A stretch of 64,000 nucleotides of DNA from Nonomuraea montanisoli (lineage in GTDB: Bacteria; Actinomycetota; Actinomycetes; Streptosporangiales; Streptosporangiaceae), in contig NZ_JABWGN010000002.1 in assembly GCF_013363975.1 (NCBI RefSeq), positions 186,001 through 250,000 on the forward strand. The letters are read 5' to 3'. The position numbers and the translations under genes were made by a program. The notes under the pieces are model-generated. The model ran no database searches and had not been told where the DNA came from. It worked only from the letters and a program-made list of their open reading frames with translations. Below, piece by piece: positions 11,948 to 20,771 of this stretch (within the stretch, counting starts at the first letter, position 1; each line of letters starts with the position of its first letter).

Positions 11948-12199
11948 ATGGCCGTCTGCGAGACCTGCGGCAACGACTACGACATGGCCTTCGAGGTGCA
12001 CGCCCAGGGGGCCGTCCACACCTTCGACTCCTTCCAGTGCGCGATCCACGCCATGGCGCCCATCTGCGAGCACTGCGGCGCACGCGTCATCGGGCACGGC
12101 GTCCAGGCGGGCGAGCACTGGTACTGCTGCGCCCACTGCGCCCGCCAGGAGGGCAGCGACGGGATCGTGGACCGGGTGATGGCCGGCATGTCCGGCTGA
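11948..12199 (+). CDS. Small Cys-rich zinc-binding protein
   Basis: 83 residues with nine Cys and several His: CETCGNDYD at the start, [18 protein letters not shown] at about 38-42, and [11 protein letters not shown] near the end. The spacing suggests one or two zinc-binding knuckles of the TRASH/metallothionein-like type; the motif [13 protein letters not shown] recurs in small actinobacterial proteins of unknown function. ATG 11948 follows GAGGGGG. It lies 56 bp before the transhydrogenase gene on the same strand. A role in zinc or copper binding, or a redox-sensing partner, is inference only. Confidence 0.75.
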   Translation: MAVCETCGNDYDMAFEVHAQGAVHTFDSFQCAIHAMAPICEHCGARVIGHGVQAGEHWYCCAHCARQEGSDGIVDRVMAGMSG

Positions 12200-12243
12200 A
12201 TCCTCCCGGCCGTCACGCGATGGCGGGAACGGCCCGCGCGAGG

Positions 12244-12249
12244 GACACT
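12244..12249 (+). promoter_or_regulatory. -10-like element before the transhydrogenase start
   Basis: GACACT ends six bases before GTG 12256. The gap (GGAGAT) could double as a very close ribosome binding site, so the message could be leaderless or translated from a longer transcript that includes the Cys-rich gene. Confidence 0.35.
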
Positions 12250-12255
12250 GGAGAT

Positions 12256-13659
12256 GTGGCCGACTTCGACGTAGCCGTCATAGGCTCCGGACCCGGCGGG
12301 CAGAAAGCGGCCATCGCCGCCGCCAAGCTCGAGAAGCGGGTCGCCGTCATCGAGCGCCGCAACATGATCGGCGGCGTGTGCATCAACACGGGCACGATCC
12401 CGTCCAAGACCCTGCGCGAGGCCGTCCTCTATCTCACGGGTCTCAACCAGCGCGAGATGTACGGCCAGAGCTACCGGGTCAAGGACGAGATCACGGTGGG
12501 CGACCTGGGCATCCGCACCCAGCACGTCATCGGCCGCGAGATCGACGTGATCCGCAGCCAGCTCTCGCGCAACCACGTCGCCGTGCTGCCCGGCACGGCC
12601 CGCTTCGTCGACCCGCACACCCTGGACGTGATCGACGAGCAGGGCCGCGACGTCAAGATCACGGCGGACAAGATCATCATCGCGACCGGCACCCGGCCGG
12701 CCCGCCCCGACTCCGTGGAGTTCGACGAGGAGACCGTCATCGACTCCGACGGGATCGTCAACCTCTCGGCGGTCCCCGGCTCGCTCATCGTCGTGGGCGC
12801 GGGGGTCATCGGCATCGAGTACGCGTCCATGTTCGCCGCCCTCGGCACCAAGGTCACGGTCGTCGAGCGGCGCGAGCGGATGCTCGACTTCTGCGACCTG
12901 GAGATCGTCGAGGCGCTGAAGTACCACCTGCGCGACCTCGCGGTCACCTTCCGCTTCGGCGAGTCGGTCGCCGCCGTGGAGCGCCGGGCCAGGGGAGCGC
13001 TGGCGCTGCTGGAGAGCGGCAAGAAGATCCCGGCCGAGACCGTCATGTACTCGGCGGGGCGCCAGGGCATGACCGACGGCCTGTGCCTGGAACTGGCCGG
13101 CCTGTCGGCCGACGACCGCGGCCGCATCCAGGTGGACGAGCACTACCGGACGGTCGTCCCGCACATCTACGCGGTGGGCGACGTCATCGGGTTCCCGTCG
13201 CTGGCGGCCACCTCGATGGAGCAGGGCCGCATCGCCGCCCACCACGCCTGCGAGGAGCCGCTGGCCGGCATCCACCACCTCCAGCCGATCGGCATCTACA
13301 CGATCCCGGAGATCTCCTTCATCGGCCGCACCGAGGACGAGCTGACCAAGGCGCAGGTGCCGTTCGAGGTGGGCATCTCGCGCTACCGCGAGCTGGCCCG
13401 CGGGCAGATCATCGGCGACACGTACGGCATGCTCAAGCTGCTGGTCTCGCCCGAGGACCGGTCGCTGCTGGGCGTGCACGTCTTCGGCACGGGCGCCACC
13501 GAGCTGCTGCACATCGGCCAGGCGGTCATGGGCTGCGCCGGCACCATCGACTACCTGGTGGACGCGGTCTTCAACTACCCGACGCTGGCCGAGTCGTACA
13601 AGGTGGCGGCCCTCGACGCGATGAACAAACTCCGCCGCGTCGCCCGCTTCGAGCTGTGA
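12256..13659 (+). CDS. sthA: Soluble NAD(P)+ transhydrogenase (Si-specific)
   Basis: 467 residues from GTG 12256, the same length as E. coli SthA (466), which supports this start over ATG 12220. It exchanges hydride between NADPH and NAD+ in the cytosol. FAD site GSGPGG (10-15); the disulfide-reductase region reads [17 protein letters not shown], with C42 kept but the second Cys replaced by T47, the hallmark that separates transhydrogenases from lipoamide dehydrogenase; NAD(P) site [13 protein letters not shown]; second FAD contact [22 protein letters not shown]-terminal dimerisation domain with [15 protein letters not shown]. No paired catalytic disulfide is therefore expected. Confidence 0.93.
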   Translation: MADFDVAVIGSGPGGQKAAIAAAKLEKRVAVIERRNMIGGVCINTGTIPSKTLREAVLYLTGLNQREMYGQSYRVKDEITVGDLGIRTQHVIGREIDVIRSQLSRNHVAVLPGTARFVDPHTLDVIDEQGRDVKITADKIIIATGTRPARPDSVEFDEETVIDSDGIVNLSAVPGSLIVVGAGVIGIEYASMFAALGTKVTVVERRERMLDFCDLEIVEALKYHLRDLAVTFRFGESVAAVERRARGALALLESGKKIPAETVMYSAGRQGMTDGLCLELAGLSADDRGRIQVDEHYRTVVPHIYAVGDVIGFPSLAATSMEQGRIAAHHACEEPLAGIHHLQPIGIYTIPEISFIGRTEDELTKAQVPFEVGISRYRELARGQIIGDTYGMLKLLVSPEDRSLLGVHVFGTGATELLHIGQAVMGCAGTIDYLVDAVFNYPTLAESYKVAALDAMNKLRRVARFEL

Positions 13660-13709
13660 CCCCAGACCTATGATCGACTTCCTCGGGCGGGGGGCCGTAC
13701 CATCGCGTG

Positions 13710-13904
13710 GTGAAGTTCGACAGACGCCTCAGTCCCGTCACGGTCGGGGTGCTCGTCGCGGGGAGCGTGCTGTCCTTCGTGGCGGCGGCGTTCATCTTCC
13801 TCACGCTGCCCGACGTCCCGCTCGCCGCCAATGCTCTGATGATGGTGTCGTCCGCTGTCGTGATCACGGGCTTCGTCCTGTCCACGCGTGACAGATTGCG
13901 CTGA
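13710..13904 (+). CDS. Small two-helix membrane protein, unknown
   Basis: 64 residues from GTG 13710 (a second GTG at 13707 would add one residue). Two hydrophobic helices, VTVGVLVAGSVLSFVAAAFI and ANALMMVSSAVVITGFVLS, are joined by a short PDVPLA turn; charged ends KFDRR and RDRLR. TACCAT (13698-13703) ends six bases before GTG 13710 with no ribosome binding site, the leaderless pattern seen elsewhere in the window. Family not recognised. Confidence 0.6.
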   Translation: MKFDRRLSPVTVGVLVAGSVLSFVAAAFIFLTLPDVPLAANALMMVSSAVVITGFVLSTRDRLR

Positions 13905-14002
13905 GGCGATACATATCTAAGGCGACAAATACGGAAATATCCCTACGCATGCTGCCGGATCCGGCCGTTACGCTCCTCGGGGTTCACCGAGTGGAGGCAA
14001 GG

Positions 14003-14932
14003 GTGCGGATCAAGGGCGCGGGACGGTGGCTGCCCGCCTTCCTGGTGCTGGCGGCCATCTGGGGCAACAGCTTCTTCTTCATCAAGGTCGCCGTGGAGGT
14101 GCTGCGGCCGCTCCAGGTGTCGTTCGCGCGGATGGTGCTGGGCGCCGCCGCGCTGCTCGCGGTGGTCGCCGTGAGCCGCAGGGGCCTGCCGCGCGACCCG
14201 CGCCTGTGGGGTCACTTCCAGGTCGCGTCCGTGGTGCTGACGACGGTCCCGTTCACGCTCTTCGCGTACGGCGAGCAGTACGTCTCCTCGGTGGTCGCGT
14301 CGATCTGGAACGCCACGACGCCGCTGTGCACCCTCGCCTTCACCCTGCTGCTGCGGGCGGAGCGGCCCACGGCGGGCCGGGTGGCCGGGCTGGGTCTCGG
14401 GTTCGCCGGGGTCATGGTCGTGCTGGGCGTGTGGCAGCCGATGGCGGGCGGGCAGCTCGCGGGCAGCCTGGCCTGCTTCGGCGCCGCCGTGTGCTACGGC
14501 GTCGGCGCCGCCTACATGGGCCGCTTCATCACCGGGCGCCGCTCCGAGCCGCCCGTGGTGCTCGCGGCCGGCCAGCTCCTCAGCGGCGCCGTGCAGGTCG
14601 GCGTGGTCACGCTGGTGGCCGGCGTGCCGCTGGTGGACACCTCGGCCCCGGCCCGGGTGTGGTGGAGCCTGGTCGCGCTGGGCTGCCTCGGCACGGGGCT
14701 CGCCTACCTGCTGCTGTACCGGGTGCAGGGCCAGGCCGGGGTGACGACGACCTCGACGGTGACGTACCTGATACCGGTGTTCGCGGCGGCGTCGGGCGTG
14801 GTGGTGCTGGGCGAGACGCTGAGCTGGAACCAGCCCGTGGGCGCCCTGGTCATCCTCGCGTCCATCGCCCTCAGCCAGGGGGCCGTCCGCCTCGCCCGCG
14901 AACGCGACCGGCCGGGCGTACCGGCGCGCTGA
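14003..14932 (+). CDS. EamA/DMT-superfamily permease
   Basis: 309 residues with ten membrane helices in two EamA repeats. Repeat 1 starts LPAFLVLAAIWGNSFFFIKVAVE, a typical DMT first helix (WGNSFFFIK); repeat 2 starts SLACFGAAVCYGVGAAYMGRF, and the end carries TYLIPVFAAASGVVVLGETLSW, the conserved PVFAxxxGxxxLGE signature. Members export amino acids or metabolites; substrate unknown. GTG 14003 is chosen because GGAGG (13993-13997) lies five bases upstream; the longer in-frame start at 13949 adds residues that contain this site. The gap before it (13905-14002) is AT-rich and probably holds the promoter. Confidence 0.85.
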   Translation: MRIKGAGRWLPAFLVLAAIWGNSFFFIKVAVEVLRPLQVSFARMVLGAAALLAVVAVSRRGLPRDPRLWGHFQVASVVLTTVPFTLFAYGEQYVSSVVASIWNATTPLCTLAFTLLLRAERPTAGRVAGLGLGFAGVMVVLGVWQPMAGGQLAGSLACFGAAVCYGVGAAYMGRFITGRRSEPPVVLAAGQLLSGAVQVGVVTLVAGVPLVDTSAPARVWWSLVALGCLGTGLAYLLLYRVQGQAGVTTTSTVTYLIPVFAAASGVVVLGETLSWNQPVGALVILASIALSQGAVRLARERDRPGVPAR

Positions 14933-14960
14933 ACGGCGCCGCGGGACGGTCGGCGGGAGG

Positions 14961-15818
14961 TCACTCGTCGGGCTGGGTGCGGCGGGCCCGGGGTGTGGGG
15001 GGCTTCTTGCGGCCCGCCACCAGGGTGTCGCCGGGCGAGGGGGACGTCGAGGGCTCGTCGGCCGGCGCCGGCTCGGGGGCCGGGCGGCGCGGGCGCGGAT
15101 GGGGCGCCGTGTCCTGCTGGTCGCCCTTCTCGGCGTCCGTACGGGCCCGGGCGCGAGCCGCCGAGGCCGCCGGTCCGGTGCGCGTCGTCGCGCTCGATCC
15201 CGTCCCCTGCTCGCCGGACGTGCCGGGAGTCTGGGCCCCGCCGGACGTGCCGGGCCCCTTGCCGCTGGACGCCGCGCCGGGCGGCCGGGCCGTGTCCGCG
15301 TCCCGGGCGGCGGTGTCCGCGGCGGCGTCGGGGTCGCGCAGCGAGGCGATGACCCGGTCCGCCTCCGTGTCGGCCGCGAACTCACTGGCCGCCTCCGACT
15401 CCCGTCGCCGGATCACCACCATGTGGTCCACCGACACCCGGCCGGCCCCCACGACGGCCAGCAGCAGCGCGGCCACGCCGAGCAGGACCAGCTCGTTCAC
15501 GGTGATGGGGTTGAGCGGCGGCGCCACCAGGAACACGGCCAGCGCCTCGGCGAACAGCACCAGCCCCGTCAGCGCCACCAGCAGCCCGGCGATCAGCAGC
15601 GCGCCGCCGATCAGCTCGGCCAGCATGGTGACCGTGGCCCAGGCCCGCGGCGCGGGGGCGCCCTGCTGGGCGAAGTGCATGCCGGTGGTCTTCAGGCCGT
15701 CCTCGAGCTTGTGCCAGCCGTTGGCGAAGAAGATGCCGCCGACGCCTAATCGGGCGACGAGCGCGGCGAGATCATGGAGGGCCTGTCTCACGGTAGTTGT
15801 CTGCCCGGAGCGGGACAT
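14961..15818 (-). CDS. DoxX-family membrane protein with long disordered tail
   Basis: 285 residues. The first 150 are a DoxX domain: LGVGGIFFANGWHKLEDGLKTTGMHF, then MLAELIGGALLIAGLL, VLFAEALAVFLVAP and ELVLLGVAALLLAVVGAGR, four helices. DoxX proteins act in redox or sulfur metabolism in the membrane; exact role unknown. Residues 165-285 are low-complexity (Pro, Ala, Thr, Gly, Arg; GKGPGTSGG, RPRRPAPEPAPADEPS) and unlike most DoxX proteins, so probably a cytosolic flexible tail. ATG 15818 has GAGG six bases before it, directly after the MFS stop, so both genes form one operon. Confidence 0.85.
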   Translation of the reverse strand: MSRSGQTTTVRQALHDLAALVARLGVGGIFFANGWHKLEDGLKTTGMHFAQQGAPAPRAWATVTMLAELIGGALLIAGLLVALTGLVLFAEALAVFLVAPPLNPITVNELVLLGVAALLLAVVGAGRVSVDHMVVIRRRESEAASEFAADTEADRVIASLRDPDAAADTAARDADTARPPGAASSGKGPGTSGGAQTPGTSGEQGTGSSATTRTGPAASAARARARTDAEKGDQQDTAPHPRPRRPAPEPAPADEPSTSPSPGDTLVAGRKKPPTPRARRTQPDE

Positions 15819-15826
15819 CGCACACC

Positions 15827-17356
15827 TCAATCACGGCGCAGCAGCATGGCCACGGCTATGGCGGTCAGGCTGAGCAGGACGATGCTCACCACGACCGTGG
15901 TGTGCAAGGCGTTGACGAAGGCCCACCGGGCGGCCGTGAGCAGCGCGTCGCCCGCGCCGCCGCCGACCTGGTGGGCCACGTGGGCGGCGCCGGCCAGCGA
16001 CTGCCGGGCCTGGTCCATGCCCGCGCCGGGCACGCCGGGCACGGACGGCAGGCCGGGCGCGTACACGATGGTGGTGATCGTGCCGAGGACGGCCACGCCG
16101 AGCCCGGCGCCGAGCTCGTAGGCGGTCTCCTCGACGGCGGCGGCGCCGCCCGCCCGCCCCTCGGACACCGACGACATGATCGTGTCGGACGCGGCCAGCA
16201 GCGCCACCTGCACGCCGAACCCGATGCCGACGAAGCAGACGCCGAGCATGACGGGATGGCTCTCGACGCCCCAGCTCAGGGTGGGGGTGAGGGAGAGGGC
16301 GACGAGCCCGAGGCCGCCGCTCATGGTGGCGCGCATGCCGGCGCGCGGCAGGATGTGGGCCGCGGCGAGCCCGCCGGCGACGGCCGACAGCACCAGCGGC
16401 AGCATCCGGACCGCCGCCTGGGGCGGCGAGTCGCCGAGGACGAGCTGGAGGTACTGGGCCAGCATGAGCTGGAGCCCCACGAGGGCGAACACGCCCAGCA
16501 GCACCCCGGCCACGCCGGTGGCGAACGCCCGGTTGCGGAACAGGCCGATGTCCAGCAGGGGAGCCGCCAGCCGTGACTGCCGCCGGACGAACCACACCAG
16601 CAGCGCCAGCCCGGCCACGAAGACGGCCACGGACGCGCCGAACGGCATGAGGGTGCCCGAGCCCGCCTCCTTCAGGCCGAACGCGAGCGCCAGGATGCCG
16701 AGCACGGACAGGACGGCGCTCAGCCCGTCCCAGGGCCTGCTCTCGTCCCGGCGCGAGTCGGGCAGCAGCCTCGCCGCGGCGGGCAGCAGGACCAGCAGGA
16801 TCGGCACGTTGATGAGGAAGACGGCGCCCCACCACACGCTCACGAGCAGGCCGCCGATCAGCGGGCCCACGGCGGCTCCGGCGGCGGCGACCGCGCTCCA
16901 GATGCCGAGCGCGACGGCGCGTTCGCGGCGGTCGGTGAAGACCTGGCGGATCAGCGACAGCGTGGCCGGCATGATCATGGCGCCGCCGACGCCGAGCAGC
17001 GCCCGCGCCAGGATGAGGAAGAGCGGGCCGGGGGAGAGGGCCGCGGCGGCCGAGGCGACCCCGAACAGCACGTAACCACCCAGGACCAGCCGTTTGCGCC
17101 CGTAGCGGTCGCCGAGCGTGCCGAACATGATCAGCAGTGGCGCGACCACCAGGGAGTAGACGTCGATGATCCACAGGAGCTGCACGGCCGACGGCTCCAG
17201 CTCCGCGGTGAGGGCCGGCACGGCGATGTGCAGGACTGTCGCGTCGACCGTGATGAGCAGGAGGCTCAGGCAGAGCACCAGGAGGATCGCCCAGCGGCTG
17301 TCGGGGTTTCGCCGAGCCCCACGCCGTACGAGGGGTGCGGCCTGTGTGACGGTCAT
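15827..17356 (-). CDS. MFS drug-efflux transporter (DHA2, EmrB/QacA type)
   Basis: 509 residues, 14 membrane segments. TM1 carries LLLITVDATVLHIAVPAL (the DHA2 D residue in VDATV), then WIIDVYSLVVAPLLIMFGTLGDRYGRKR (motif A) and GVGGAMIMPATLSLIRQVF, a textbook QacA/EmrB pattern for 14-helix drug:proton antiporters. ATG 17356 has AAGGAGG four bases upstream. An in-frame ATG at 17602 also has a fair site (GAGGG), but the 82 codons between are rich in Arg/Pro and A-ending codons, unlike the gene, so I treat that stretch as leader. The DoxX gene follows on the same transcript. Confidence 0.88.
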   Translation of the reverse strand: MTVTQAAPLVRRGARRNPDSRWAILLVLCLSLLLITVDATVLHIAVPALTAELEPSAVQLLWIIDVYSLVVAPLLIMFGTLGDRYGRKRLVLGGYVLFGVASAAAALSPGPLFLILARALLGVGGAMIMPATLSLIRQVFTDRRERAVALGIWSAVAAAGAAVGPLIGGLLVSVWWGAVFLINVPILLVLLPAAARLLPDSRRDESRPWDGLSAVLSVLGILALAFGLKEAGSGTLMPFGASVAVFVAGLALLVWFVRRQSRLAAPLLDIGLFRNRAFATGVAGVLLGVFALVGLQLMLAQYLQLVLGDSPPQAAVRMLPLVLSAVAGGLAAAHILPRAGMRATMSGGLGLVALSLTPTLSWGVESHPVMLGVCFVGIGFGVQVALLAASDTIMSSVSEGRAGGAAAVEETAYELGAGLGVAVLGTITTIVYAPGLPSVPGVPGAGMDQARQSLAGAAHVAHQVGGGAGDALLTAARWAFVNALHTTVVVSIVLLSLTAIAVAMLLRRD

Positions 17357-17689
17357 GGACCTCCTTGCCGGCCGATCCGTCCACAACGGGCCCGCGCGTG
17401 CCTGTGGTCGCCGTGAGTGCGGGAGCCCGACGGTTCGTGCCTGTGCTCTCTGCTGCTCTCCGCGCCCGCCGGGACGCCGCGTGGTCGAGACGCTGCCTGG
17501 CGGGACGCTGATGGTGGGAAACGCTGCCTTCGGGCTCCTCCGCTCCAGCTTGCGTGGCAGCTTAGGCCATGGCTTGCGCTTGGGATAGCGGTATCGACGC
17601 ATCGAAGGCCCTCACGTGTACCTCTCTAGAGAGATACAGCCCTATGTCGCTACCTGTTCAACTTTCATCGAACAGCCGATCATGAGCTG
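17357..17689. other. 333-bp gap: leader of the MFS gene with possible upstream ORF
   Basis: On the minus strand, ATG 17602 with GAGGG upstream opens a reading frame rich in Lys/Arg/Pro (MRRYRYPKRKPWPKLPRK) that runs in frame into the pump gene. Base use differs from the neighbours. It could be a long leader with regulatory translation, an N-terminal extension or nothing. A 20-bp palindrome lies just beyond it (17618-17637). On the plus strand the gap holds the promoter of the TPR gene. Confidence 0.4.
17618..17637. promoter_or_regulatory. 20-bp operator-like palindrome
   Basis: GTACCTCTCTAGAGAGATAC pairs with itself at 9 of 10 positions (only position 4/17 fails); the 12-bp core CTCTCTAGAGAG is perfect. 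It lies 262 bp upstream of the DHA2 pump start and 53 bp upstream of the TPR gene start. TetR-family repressors of drug pumps often bind such sites, but no regulator gene is adjacent. Confidence 0.55.
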
Positions 17690-20503
17690 GTGGGGACGGA
17701 CGGAAATCATAGCAAGAACCATGAAAAAACCGACAAATCCCCTCGCGCATGGTGCGCCGAAGCCGTCACCCGCCTCCACGCCGGCCGCCCCGAGGAGGCG
17801 CTGCACGCCGCCCACCGCGCCGCGGAGGCGGCCGCGCGCGACGACCACGGGGAGGCCGCGGCCGCGGGGGAGTGGGCGCACCGGCTGGTGAGCCTGGCCC
17901 TGGAACGGCTCGGCCGCGACGCCGAGGCCCTGGCCCCGGCGCGGGAGGCGGTACGGCTCTCGCCCGGCTCCTGGGCCGCCCGGGTACGCCTGGCCGCCGC
18001 GCTGTCCCGCCTGCCGGGGCACGCGGACGAGGCCGCCGCCCAGGCGGGGCTGGCGCGGTCGTTCGCGCCGGAGCAGCCGGCGGTCCACGTCCTGGAGGGG
18101 GATCTCGCCCTGCTGCGCGGCGACCACAGGCGCGCGGCCACGGCCTACCGCACCGCGCTCTCCCCGCACCTGGCGCTCTCCCCGCACCAGGCTTTCTCCC
18201 CGCACCCGACCGCTTCCCCGCACCCGACCGCTTCCCCGCACCCGGCCATCGGGTGGCACTCGTCCGCCGCATCGCCCTCGCCCGTCGAGCCGTCCTCGGG
18301 CGCCGGATCGCCTTCGGCCGTCGAGCCGTCCTCGGGCGTCGCGCCGCCGGCGTTCTCCGACCCGTTCGACCTGCCGCCGCGGGGCACCTCCGATCCGTTC
18401 GAGCGGCCGCCGCGGGGCACCTCCGACCTGTTCGAGCGGCCGCCGCAGGGCGTCTCCGGCCCGTTCTACCTGCCGCCGTCGGGCGTCTCCGGCTCGTCCG
18501 ACCTGGCGCCGCCAGACGTCTCCGGCTCGTCCGCCGTCTCAGCGCCGGGTTCCTCGGGCTCGTCCGCGGCGTCCGTGCCGCCTCAGCACTCAGACCGGGC
18601 CGCCCGGCCCGCGACGCCTCATGACTCAGGCCGGCCCGGGTCCGGGGCCCATCAGGGCACCGGGTGGTCCGATCGGCCCAGGCGTCCCCAGGGGTCCGAG
18701 CCCGGGCGTCTCCAGGAGTCCGAGCCCAGGCATCCGCAGGAGTCCGACCCGCCCGGGCGTCCCCAGGGGTCCGGGCCGGTCGTCGTGCCCGTGGCGCCGT
18801 ACGTCGGCGCCCCCGGGGAAGAGGCGGTGCTGGTGCGGGCGCGGGTCAATCTCGGGCTGGCGTTGCTGCGCTGGGACCGGCCCCGTGCCCATCACGACCC
18901 TTCCTGGCCGGTGGACCCCCGGGAGACCGGCCGGGCCAGGCGTGCCCTGGAGGTGTGGGCGCGGCAGGCCCGCCTGCTGGTGGCGGCGGCCACGCTCGGG
19001 GTGGCCGCGATCGCGTACACCGTCGGCCTCGCCCTCCAGGCGGAGCTGGGCGGCCTGGTCGCGCTGGGGCTGCTGGCCGTGCTCACCGTGCGGCAGGCCC
19101 GCCGGGTACGGGTCTGGCCGCGCGTGCCCGCCATGCTGGGGCGCGACCCGTGGCTCGGGACGGAGGTGGTCTCGGCCGCCGTGTCGGTGGCCGCGTATGC
19201 CGCCTGGCTGGCCCTGACCGCCGTCCCGGGCGTGCCGTCGTGGCTGGACCCGGTGTGGGCCGGGCTCGCGGCGATCGCGGTGCTCGGCTGGCCGGCGCAC
19301 GCCGCTCTGCGCGCACTGGCCGGCACGTGGCGCGGCCGTCCGGTCCAGGCCCTGGAACGGTTCGCCGCCGCCGCGTACGGCGAGCGGACGACCCGTGCGA
19401 CCTCGGTGGAGAGCGGCTCGCCGGCGCTCCGGAACGCCGGCGAGGCGAAGCGGACGGCGCGCGACATCGCCGGGGACGGGAGACGGAGGGCGCGGGGGGA
19501 CGCCGCGGAGGGCGAGCGGACGTCGCGTGGGAACGTCCCCCAGGGAGGGCGGGCGGTGCGGGGGAACGCCGCGGAGGGGTTGCGGACGGCGCGACGGAAC
19601 GCCGGGGTGGCCCTGTGGATCATCGCGGGCCGCACCTGGTCGGTGCTGGTGCCGCTGGTGCTCGGCGCCCTGGCCGTCGAGCCGAGGGCCGCGCTGGCCG
19701 CCGTGGCCGTGCCGTACCCGCTGCTGCGCTGCTACCGGCGCGTCCGCCCCGCGCCGGGCGCACGCCGCGAGGACGCGTGGCTGCGCGCGGCGGTGGTCCT
19801 CCTCTCCGTGGCGGCGGCCGGGTGCGCGGCGGGCGCCCTGCTCGGCTGGGTCGCGCGCCTGCCCGGCTGGGGTGGACACGGCGGCCCAGCGGGAGGCCCG
19901 GGCGGTGCGACAGGAGGCCCCGGCGGTCCGGCGGGAGGCCCCGGCGGCGTCGTGGGCGATGAGACCGGCCTTCCCGGGGGCGCCATGAGCGGCCCCACCG
20001 GCATGCCCGGCGGTCCGTGGGCCGAGGGGGCCGCATGGGCGTGGCGGGCAGGCATCGCGGCGCTGGGTCTCGTGGCCGTCGTGTTCGCGGTGCGGGCGGC
20101 GCGCGCGTGGTGGCGCGGCGGCCCGGGGCCCTGGCGATCCTCGCTGCTCATGTGCGACCTGCCCGCCGGTGACGAGCCGTCCGTGCCGCTCGGGCCCGAG
20201 GCGCGCCAGGCGCTCGCGTACGCCAGGAACGTCGTCCTGTCCTTCGCCGACCCCCTCGGCCCGCGGACGGTCGGCGCGGCGGCGTCCATCGGCCCCGCGG
20301 GCGAGCTGCGGCTCGTCGCCGAGGCCGGGGCGGGGGAGGCGGTGGAGGCGGACCCGCGGGTGGCGGTGTTCGCGGCGGGCCCGTCGCCGCGCCGCCGTTG
20401 GGTGGAGGTGCGCGGGGTCGCCGTGGCGGGCTCCGGCCTGCTGCGCGTCACCCCCAAGCAGGTGCTGACCGGCGACTTCCCCGGACGGCACCAGCGCGGC
20501 TGA
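17690..20503 (+). CDS. TPR-domain multi-pass membrane protein, repeat-rich, unknown
   Basis: 937 residues from GTG 17690 (weak ribosome site, so the start is uncertain). Residues 18-155 form TPR-like helical pairs (AVTRLHAGRPEEALHAAHRA, DAEALAPAREAVRLSPGSWAA, AVHVLEGDLALLRGDHRRA). Residues 155-370 are disordered with five 6-residue xSPHxx repeats and five 11-residue (DPFERPPRGTS) repeats. Then come ALLRWDRPRAHH and about six membrane helices (LLVAAATLGVAAIAYTVGLAL; GTEVVSAAVSVAAYAAWLAL; WAGLAAIAVLGWP; a later pair; AGIAALGLVAVVFAV), split by an Arg/Gly-rich loop and a GGPGG-rich loop. The C-terminal 120 residues are soluble. The same-strand neighbour is a tandem AAA ATPase, suggesting a shared membrane complex. 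Function unknown. Confidence 0.75.
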   Translation: MGTDGNHSKNHEKTDKSPRAWCAEAVTRLHAGRPEEALHAAHRAAEAAARDDHGEAAAAGEWAHRLVSLALERLGRDAEALAPAREAVRLSPGSWAARVRLAAALSRLPGHADEAAAQAGLARSFAPEQPAVHVLEGDLALLRGDHRRAATAYRTALSPHLALSPHQAFSPHPTASPHPTASPHPAIGWHSSAASPSPVEPSSGAGSPSAVEPSSGVAPPAFSDPFDLPPRGTSDPFERPPRGTSDLFERPPQGVSGPFYLPPSGVSGSSDLAPPDVSGSSAVSAPGSSGSSAASVPPQHSDRAARPATPHDSGRPGSGAHQGTGWSDRPRRPQGSEPGRLQESEPRHPQESDPPGRPQGSGPVVVPVAPYVGAPGEEAVLVRARVNLGLALLRWDRPRAHHDPSWPVDPRETGRARRALEVWARQARLLVAAATLGVAAIAYTVGLALQAELGGLVALGLLAVLTVRQARRVRVWPRVPAMLGRDPWLGTEVVSAAVSVAAYAAWLALTAVPGVPSWLDPVWAGLAAIAVLGWPAHAALRALAGTWRGRPVQALERFAAAAYGERTTRATSVESGSPALRNAGEAKRTARDIAGDGRRRARGDAAEGERTSRGNVPQGGRAVRGNAAEGLRTARRNAGVALWIIAGRTWSVLVPLVLGALAVEPRAALAAVAVPYPLLRCYRRVRPAPGARREDAWLRAAVVLLSVAAAGCAAGALLGWVARLPGWGGHGGPAGGPGGATGGPGGPAGGPGGVVGDETGLPGGAMSGPTGMPGGPWAEGAAWAWRAGIAALGLVAVVFAVRAARAWWRGGPGPWRSSLLMCDLPAGDEPSVPLGPEARQALAYARNVVLSFADPLGPRTVGAAASIGPAGELRLVAEAGAGEAVEADPRVAVFAAGPSPRRRWVEVRGVAVAGSGLLRVTPKQVLTGDFPGRHQRG
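18158..18247 (+). repeat. 18-bp tandem repeat, five copies, inside the TPR gene
   Basis: Five units of 18 bp (starts 18158, 18176, 18194, 18212, 18230) encode LSPHLA, LSPHQA, FSPHPT, ASPHPT, ASPHPA. The last three units are almost identical in DNA, which suggests recent slippage. Confidence 0.85.
18359..18523 (+). repeat. 33-bp tandem repeat, five copies, inside the TPR gene
   Basis: Units start at 18359, 18392, 18425, 18458 and 18491 and encode DPFDLPPRGTS, DPFERPPRGTS, DLFERPPQGVS, GPFYLPPSGVS and GSSDLAPPDVS. Decay increases towards the 3' end. Confidence 0.8.
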
Positions 20504-20771
20504 CCCCTGCGGCGGCGGCGCCGTGCCGTTCCCCGGCGTTGCCCGGGCTGCCCAGACCACTGAACCGACGCCGCCGACGCCGCCAGCTCGACGGTGCCGG
20601 CTCGACGGTGCCGGCTCGACGGTGCTGATCCGCCGCGTTGACCCGTGGAGGCTGCGTCGAGCGCCCTCTTCGTCCCGTACGTCCCCCGAGCGTCAGGCGT
20701 CACGTGGCGTGTCAGGTCCGCCCAATCGCCCGTCTGGTGCGGTATAACCGGGGGCGGACCGGGGAGGCGTG
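20504..20771. other. 268-bp gap with a 14-bp triple repeat
   Basis: No gene is seen. Positions 20583-20624 hold three 14-bp units of the form CC(A/G)GCTCGACGGTG. The region just before 20761 should carry the AAA-gene promoter if the two genes are not co-transcribed; GTGCGGTATAACC (20738-20750) contains a TATAAC -10-like box. Confidence 0.45.

Noticed and set aside
17357..17602. N-terminal extension of the DHA2 pump to ATG 17602.
   Set aside because: The 82 added codons are Arg/Pro-rich with many A-ending codons, unlike the rest, and a much better ribosome site is at 17356. Kept only as a possible leader.
18158..18523. CRISPR array.
   Set aside because: The repeats are direct, contiguous and in frame with a protein; there are no spacers.
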